From Dichetophora obliterata (lineage: Eukaryota > Arthropoda > Insecta > Diptera > Sciomyzidae): DNA of 64,000 bases. The translations under genes and the position numbers were made by a program. The notes beneath the pieces are model-generated. The model was not told the origin of the DNA. It worked only from the letters and a program-made list of their open reading frames with translations, and made no database searches. Location of the stretch: positions 297,153,708 to 297,217,707 of the forward strand of contig OY986435.1 of assembly GCA_963920525.1 (NCBI GenBank), given 5' to 3'. Below are positions 57,795 through 64,000 of this stretch, in pieces; the first letter of the stretch is position 1; each line of letters begins with the position of its first letter.

Positions 57795-58945
57795 TTTTTT
57801 TTAAGTTAAAGGATAAGATAAAGGATAAATTTTTTAAGTTTAGCTCTACTGCGGTTAGCCTGATATCAAGTTACCTTGATAGAAGAATGCAACAGGTGAA
57901 GATAGGTAATACCAGCTCATCTCTCAAAGCGTTTGTAAGTGGAGTGCCTCAAAGATCCATTTTAGGTCCACTCCTATTCTCTGCGTTTATAAATGATGTT
58001 TTTTCTATTTGTAAGTATTCTACTGTACATGCTTATGCTGATGATTTGCAACTGCACCTCTCGCGACCAATCGGGCTTTTAGAAGATTTATCTAACAGAC
58101 TGAACTTTGATCTGTCGTTATTAAATAACTGGGCTGTTGCTAACTCGATCCTTATAAACCCCAAAAAAACTCACGTATTACCTATTGCGAGGAGTGATTA
58201 CTGCTTTGTGGATATCCCTCCGCTTTTTATTGGTGACAAGCAGCTTAATTTTGTCCCTAAGGCTAAGAACCTTGGATTCATTATTAACTCTAAACTAACT
58301 TGTACGTATCATATTAATTCCACAGTAGGTAAAATATATGGGACTTTACGCCATTTACGAATTTCTCAGAACTTTACGCCTACTGAAACTCGTCATAGAA
58401 GTCGTACAATCAATTTTACCGCAAACTAAATACACTGATGTGGTATATAGACAGCTTGACTCCCAATCACAGCATAAACTTTTGGTAACTTTTAATAATG
58501 CAGCTAGGTATGTTTATGGAATCAATCGGTATGATTATATTACTATAAGAAGTAAAGAAATTCTTGGGTGTGGTTTACTTAATTATTTAAACATGCGGAA
58601 CATAATATTTTTGCACTCGCTTTTGCATACTCAAATGCCTGAATATCTGTTTGTAAAACTTCACTTTCTGCAGTCCTAACGGTCAGTTGGGTTTATTGTT
58701 ACCAGGTTTAACTATCTAAGCAGCAGCAGGTTCTTCTTCATCAGCACCATTCGACTGTGGAACTCATTACCTAACTCTCTAAAGCAGATAACTTCACGGG
58801 CCAACTTTAAGCATAAAATATTTAAATACTGGTGCACTTTAAATCAATAATTCTATACTCTCCTATATTTCTATATTTCATTATCTTACCTTTTTCTGTT
58901 CTTTTACTTTAGTTAGCGTAACAATGTTAGTACTATAAGTTAATA

Positions 58946-60224
58946 AAGGGTTCGCCAAATAACTTTTTTTTTTAAATTTTATAAAAAAAACTACTGGATA
59001 TTTTCTCAAATTTTTTTTTTTTTGAAAGTACAATCCTTCTTGTTAATAATGGAAAATAATTTCATTCAATTGGCTGCCTCGGCTGGCCATGCAGTAACCT
59101 ACACGATCGGTCCAATTTTTAAGCACATTATCATTTTAAGCACAAATTTTATTTCACCAATGGCTTCACGAATATTGTCCTTTAAAGGGTCAATTGTCTC
59201 TGGCTTGTCGGCGTAACACTTATCTTTGAGGGCACTCCACAAAAAATAGTCCAACGGTGTCAAATCGCAGCTCCGAGGTGGCCAAACGACATCAGCTCTG
59301 CGGCTGATAATGCGATCTTCAAAAACAGGGCGCAAAACATCGAGTGTAGCTTCGGCTGTGTGGCACGTAGCGCCGTCGAAATGTTGCCAATATCCTCCTC
59401 TTCAATTTTTGTGAACAAAAATTCGTTCAACATGGCCCGATAACGATCGCCATTGACTGTAACGGCTACTCCTTGCTCATTTTCGAAGAAAAATGGCCCA
59501 ATTATGCCTCTGGACCAAAATCCGCACCAAACAGTGCCTCGTTTTGGGTGCAGCGGCTTTTCAATGTATGCGTGCGGGTTTTTTGTGCCCCAAATGCGAC
59601 AATTTTGCTTGTTTACATACCCGCCAAGATCAAAATGAGCTTAATCTGAAAAGATGATTTTTTTGGCAAAATCGGCATCTTCTGTAAGTCGATCGCAGGC
59701 CCACTTAGCGAAGCGAAAACGCATTGGGTGGTCAGTTGGCTTCAACTCCTGAACCATGTATGGTGTCATACCAAGGTCTTTATGCAAAATTCGTCTCAAT
59801 GATGTCTCCGAAATGTTCAATTGTTGAGAACGACGGTGAATTGATGTTGATGGCGCTTCACGCTCACTTTCTGCCACACCAGCAATATTCTCGGGTGTAC
59901 GCACTGCTTTTGGCTATTCACGATTTGGTTTATCGATGAGGATGCCAGTTTCTTTCACTTTTTTCACAAGATAACGAACATACGGAGCTGACGGTGCTTC
60001 TCTTCTTCCAAAATCCGTACGCAATTTTCGCACACATTCTGCCACATAACCATGATTTTCAAAGTAATGTCGCAATATTTCCCAGCGTTGTTCTACGTAA
60101 ACACAACCATATTCATTCAGTGGAAGGATAAAACTAATTATCTGTCAAATCAGACATGAGCTAAGTGTTACCATTCACGAAATAAGCACTAGTTGAAAAA
60201 AAAAACGTTAGATGGCGGACCCTG
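58946..60224 (-). mobile_element. DD41D mariner-like element, near full length
   Basis: Imperfect inverted ends AAGGGTTCGCCAAATAAC (58946) and, inverted, CAGGGTCCGCCATCTAAC (60224), with TA on both sides (58944-58945 and 60225-60226). The minus-strand transposase runs 60116 to 59043: MNEYGCVYVEQRWEILRHYF, helix-turn-helix with RRSQQLNISETSLRRILHKD, KKIIFSD then a stop just after the first Asp, TVWCGFWSRGIIGPFFFENE, DGATCHTAEATLD (second Asp), SCDLTPLDYFLW (third Asp), and RGSQLNEIIFHY. Stops near 59928 and 59642, and shifts near 59390 and 59110, inactivate it. Confidence 0.88.
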
Positions 60225-60275
60225 TATATTTATAAGTTTTAGAAAATTGTTGCTTAGAAATATGTACCTATAATA

Positions 60276-61583
60276 AAGGGTGTCCCAACAAGAGCGTAAT
60301 TTTTAAATTTTAAATAAAACACAGATATATAAAAAAAAATCGTCAAACTTTATTATATCGTAAAGTAGACAAAATGAGGTTATGTATGGAACAATATATC
60401 GTGCAGGTGGCCGCCGCGGCTTTGCTGGCATACACGCGATCTTTTAATAAAATTTTAAATGACCGTTTTGCATAAATGCTGCGGTATTTCATTAAAGCAG
60501 CGTTCAATTTCCTCTTTTTAGGCTTGAGTCGTCGTCTGCTTATTCGCGTAAACCATCGGCTTCAAAAAACCCCAAAGAAAAAAAATCTAATGGTGTTAAA
60601 TCGCACGATCTAGGCGGCCAATTCTGATCTCCAAAACGCGAAATAACACGACCGGGAAATGACTGATGCAGCAATTGAATTGTTTCTCTGGCTGTATGAC
60701 ATGTGGCGCCGTCTTGTTGGAACCACATGTCTCCACATTCATTTCTTCAGTTCTAGGCAAGAAAAAACTGGTTATCATTTCACGATACCGAACACCATTG
60801 ACTGTTTGCGCTTGACCTGCCTCATTTTCATAAAAAAAAGATCCAATGATTCCTCCAGCCCAAAAACCACACCACACAGTGACACGTTGAGTATGCATTT
60901 GCTTCTCGTGAATCACTCGAGGATTTTCCTCACCCCAAATGCGACAATTCTGCCTATTGACGAAGCCATCAAGATGGAAATGGGCCTCGTCACTATAGAT
61001 GATTTTAGCGGCAAAATCAGCATTTTCATGTTGTCTCTCCAATACCCAATTAACGCACTCCCTTCATGGTCAGCTGGCTTCAGTTCCTGAGTCAATTGAA
61101 CTTTGTATGCATGAAGATGCAAATCTTTCGTCAAAATTCGCTGCATAGTGGATTTGGAGACACCAATTTGCTGAGCTTGGTGTCGAATTGAGGTGGATGG
61201 AGTTTGAGCGACATCATCACGTACAGCTGCGACATTTTCGGTCGATCGACCTGGTCGAAGGCGCGTTGTTTTCTTTACATCACCATCATCAACATCAACA
61301 GACCCAGTTTCGGCAAATTTATCCATTAATCTTTTTACAGTTGACTCTTTTGGAGCATTATTGTGACCCCAAATTGATCGCAATTTGCGAACTGTAGCCG
61401 CAAAACTTTCACCATTTTGGTAAAACAATTTCACAATGAGAATGCGTTGTTCATTCATGTAGCGCTCCATTTTTACTAACCTCGTACCTTCTACTAGCAA
61501 ACAATAACAATTGTTCAAATGTCAAACAATGACACTTCGAATGGCGCCAAATTTAAAAATTGCGTTCTTGTTGGGACACCCTT
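60276..61583 (-). mobile_element. DD41D mariner-like element, second family, near full length
   Basis: Inverted ends AAGGGTGTCCCAACAAGARC, about 34 bp with two mismatches, bordered by TA (60274-60275 and 61584-61585). The minus-strand transposase runs 61470 to 60380: MERYMNEQRILIVKLFYQNG, RHQAQQIGVSKSTMQRILTK, IIYSDEAHFHLDGFVNRQNC (first Asp), TVWCGFWAGGIIGSFFYENE, WFQQDGATCHTARETIQLLH (second Asp), RSCDLTPLDFF (third Asp, 41 residues on), and GGHLHDILFHT. All three acidic residues remain, but shifts near 61070, 60735 and 60560 break the frame. The least damaged DD41D copy here. Confidence 0.9.
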
Positions 61584-61975
61584 TATATACCTTTTAAGTG
61601 TAACTTATTTAATTATTATTAATATTTAAACTGATTTTTGATTTTAATTTTAAATTTAATTTTCATTTTGGTTTTTTTTTATTTTTTTTTTTAAATTTGT
61701 ACTTAATCTTATATTATAGAGCTTTTAAAGTCTAACATCTTGTGTCAAAATTAATATCTAAACTGGTATTTAATTTCAAATGTAATTCTCATTGCCACAG
61801 GGCATTCCCTTATGGAGTGTCGGGTATGACGATCCCGCGGTACCTGAGTCACTGCTCTTATTTTTAATTATATTTATGTACTTTCATATCAGTTCGAATC
61901 ATCCTAATTTTGTAAAATGTTGTGAAAATGTAATCGCTATGGCTTTGTAATAATAACAAATAATAAGACCTAATC

Positions 61976-62723
61976 ATAATAATCCATTATCAAAAATAAA
62001 TTACAATGTTTTCTTGTCATAGTCGTTTAAGCTAACATAATACCTTTGAATTTCAAATAAGCATGTCCTTATTCGAAAATTTTGTATTAATTTTCATTTA
62101 AGTTTTTATTTTTATGTTAGTTTTAATTGTACTATTTACTCATATCTTATTTGTGCAACCTTGATAATACACTTTTTGTAGTACTAAAAAAGTCTAAGTC
62201 TTATTTTACACCTCAGTTTTAATATAAATAAATTAATAAATAAATAAATAAAAATAAAAATAAATAAATATTGCTGCTGTGTGAATTTCTGTGAAATCAA
62301 CACATGTTGTTGAATTAAAAATAAGACTCCAAAAAATTGCTTTTATTTACATTAAACATTAAACATTTGAAACATTTAAAACATTTAAACATTAAACATT
62401 TAAACTTTTATATAAACTTTCGAGTTTCTCATTTAAATTGTGCTATGGTTTTAAATACAAAGGTTTTAAAAAATGATCCCAACTACCGAATTACCCGAGG
62501 GATGTATAGCAGAGAGCTGTGCTAAGCTTCTTCACTAACACTCATCGGTTATCGCTACTGTGCACTTCATTACTTACATTTTGTTGAGTTTTTGCTTAGT
62601 TAAGTTGGTTTTTGTTTTACTTTGGTTCACTTGCATTAATTGACAATATGCAATTTATGAATATTGTAAACAAATCAATGGAGAAGTGTGTTTTAGACCT
62701 ATACATGTTATCGACACTACAAG
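61976..62723. other. No gene recognised; simple repeats
   Basis: A+T-rich. An (AATA)n run at about 62225-62268 and an (AACATTTA)-type run at about 62350-62405. No recognisable protein. Confidence 0.5.
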
Positions 62724-62970
62724 GGCCAATTTTTCAGAGCGAGTTTTAACTCTAGTCAAATTAAACCGTGCTTAACTCACCAAAATTGGACGTTTAAACT
62801 AGATTTAACTAGATTTAACTAGATATTTTAGCATTCGTTAAAGTTAAATTGACTTAAATTATCATACTCTGTTTCTTTTTTGCATAAACCGAATGTAAAC
62901 GCCCAATTTTGGTGAGTTAAGCTCAGTTTAATTTGACTAGAGTTTAAACTCGCACTGAAAAATTGGCCAT
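62724..62970. mobile_element. MITE with about 74-bp terminal inverted repeats
   Basis: GGCCAATTTTTCAGAGCGAG at 62724 pairs with the complement ending at 62970. Pairing continues through CTCTAGTCAAATTAAAC and TTAACTCACCAAAATTGG on both sides with few mismatches. The centre includes a triplicated ACTAGATTTA unit. Noncoding, 247 bp. Target duplication not clear. Confidence 0.82.
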
Positions 62971-63875
62971 ATAAGTGCTTTTTTCTATTGTGGCACAATT
63001 GTGCTAGCACAGTGTGCTGACACTCAAGAGTGCACATGTGCTAGTGAGTCAGCACACCACAAATTGCCCTATTACCCACCTCTATGTTGCTCACATACTA
63101 TAATCAAAGACATTTTGTGACGTCAGCGTTGGTTGCTTTGCACTCACTTCCACTCTTTTGAGCAAATACAAACAGCAGCAACATCAACATCTACAAGTGA
63201 GTTGAATTTTATCAATCGTTCCGATGTTTGCGATAAATATTGTGCGAGTGCAAACGAAATTTATGAAAGTATAAACATTTTGTATATTTCTTAATTAGTT
63301 TTAATCGAATTGTTAGCGTAGCAAACAACACAAAATTGTGAACGCCGTACCAGCGGAACTCAGGAAGTCTTCGTCAAGACTCTCCTTTGATTTAAGTTGA
63401 ATTAATAAGTACATATTTCGCATTTTAGAGGCAAACATTTGCCAAAAAGCTGTTTGTGGAACTTTTCGATATTTTTGTGTGTACCCAGTGCGTTGTGCAA
63501 AGTGGCAGTGTGTGTATCTTTTTAACTACACGTGCGCATCCAACAAATTCTTAACAATTTTACTACGAATAGCGTGTTCAACCGTAATGAGCTATGCAAT
63601 CATAAGCTGTGGCGTGTTTAAAAACAACTCAAGTTTTGTGATTAAATTCGTGCGTCGGGCAATCGGTCGGTCATCTTCTCATATACTTAACAGTCGGTAA
63701 TACAGTCAATCAGCTGTTCAGCTAGTCAGTTTTATGTACATGCATTTGTTTCGTTTGTTTTGAGTGATTTTGAGGTAATTTTTAATATTCATTCTCTCTT
63801 AACTCATAGTGATTTTAGCTGTTTTTGACGCATTTCTCTTGGCTCTCGACATTGACTCGGGTTAGTGAAAAAAGA
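62971..63875 (+). promoter_or_regulatory. Possible promoter / 5' leader of a gene starting at the right edge
   Basis: No transposon features were recognised and composition is more balanced than in most of the window. An initiator-like TCAGTT lies at about 63727 and others nearby (CAGTCGGT, CAGTCAATC, 63693-63710). No TATA box was seen at the right distance. Support is contextual only. Confidence 0.25.
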
Positions 63876-63906
63876 ATGAGTAACCGTTTTTCCACTGAGC
63901 GTAATG
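63876..63906 (+). CDS. Possible first coding exon
   Basis: ATG at 63876 in a fair fly context (AAAGAATGAG) encodes MSNRFSTERN plus one base, up to a strong donor G|GTGAGTAAG at 63907. Only ten codons, with no recognisable homology; the gene would continue beyond the window. Confidence 0.25.
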
Positions 63907-64000
63907 GTGAGTAAGCTTATAGATTTATTGTTTTAAGTACATGTTTTTTCGACCTATCAGATTTAAATATTTTGCTCTGATTGAATTTGGAGTGACTGTT

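Larger units (their letters stand above)
57795..61975 (+). mobile_element. LINE reverse transcriptase and 3' UTR, split by two DD41D elements
   Basis: Recognisable protein starts KLKDKIKDKFFKFSSTAVSL and continues SYLDRRMQQVKIGNTSSSLK, SGVPQRSILGPLLFSAFIND (Arg replaces the usual Gly after Q), VHAYADDLQLHLS (YADD), KAKNLGFIINSKLTCTYHIN. After a shift near 58390 it gives the C-terminal RYVYGINRYDYITIRSKEIL, FISTIRLWNSLPNSLKQITS and FKHKIFKYW (about 58830). The UTR is interrupted at 58945 and 60275 by the insertions, then resumes 61584-61975 with CTTATGGAGTGTCGGGT and a TAATAATAAC-type end. Endonuclease and early RT are missing. The 3' UTR motif is shared with 10758-11530. Confidence 0.8.

Noticed and set aside
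1..64000. CRISPR array, rRNA operon or bacterial operon
   Set aside because: No regularly spaced repeat-spacer pattern, no rRNA-like sequence; introns, SINEs and poly(A) tails show nuclear eukaryotic DNA.

Overview
The window reads as gene-poor, transposon-packed nuclear DNA of a higher fly (Diptera; probably a calyptrate or similar brachyceran). The evidence is strong A+T richness, CAG/CAA 'opa' runs in the one long coding exon, and the repeat mix: Transib, mariner DD34D and DD41D, Tc3-like, hAT, Helitron and several LINE clades. This is inferred from content only; no species-specific marker was recognised.

Host coding sequence: I find convincing host coding sequence in one gene, on the + strand. 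Exon 29340-29511 has consensus splice sites and encodes the distal part of a SIAH/SINA-type C3HC4 RING. About 10.3 kb downstream, an uninterrupted frame ending at 41867 has a textbook polypyrimidine-AG acceptor at 39855. It encodes a Q/N-rich protein whose end resembles the SIAH zinc-finger tail and the TRAF-like substrate-binding domain. The splice phases of the two exons agree. The preferred reading is one divergent SINA-like E3 ubiquitin ligase whose intron (29512-39855) is full of transposons. The first RING cysteine pair must lie in an upstream exon that I did not find. At the far right (63876-63906) a short ATG exon with a good donor may begin another gene.

Layout: 2.8-4.2 kb broken Transib (RAG1-related) transposase; 4.7-5.1 kb long hairpin; 5.3-5.6 kb tRNA-derived SINE (family A) with target duplication; 9.5-10.7 kb Tc3-like element; 10.8-11.5 kb LINE 3' end; 14.7-17.8 kb a probable palindrome-ended DNA element carrying a mariner fragment between direct repeats and a deleted DD41D element; 18.4-19.0 kb another DD41D fragment; 19.8-20.7 kb two family-B SINEs and an RTE-like tail; 23.4-25.9 kb LINE pieces, one split by a family-A SINE; 26.5-28.0 kb tandem repeats beside a 525-bp near-symmetric foldback; 29.3-41.9 kb the SINA-like gene; 42.4-43.1 kb hAT-like element with CCGAATATTCGG palindromes; 43.5-44.2 kb Tc3-like relic; 44.9-47.0 kb element with GGGCATTCCA ends and a family-B SINE; 47.2-49.9 kb LINE ending in (AAT)n; 51.1-51.6 kb RTE-like fragment; 52.8-53.4 kb foldback; 57.8-62.0 kb LINE whose 3' end is split by two different DD41D elements; 62.7-63.0 kb MITE.

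The window is unusually good for relative dating of insertions. Target duplications or terminal repeats support SINE-in-LINE, DD41D-in-LINE (twice, 50 bp apart) and Helitron-in-hAT-in-LINE-in-intron. No rRNA or free-standing tRNA gene and no CRISPR array was seen.
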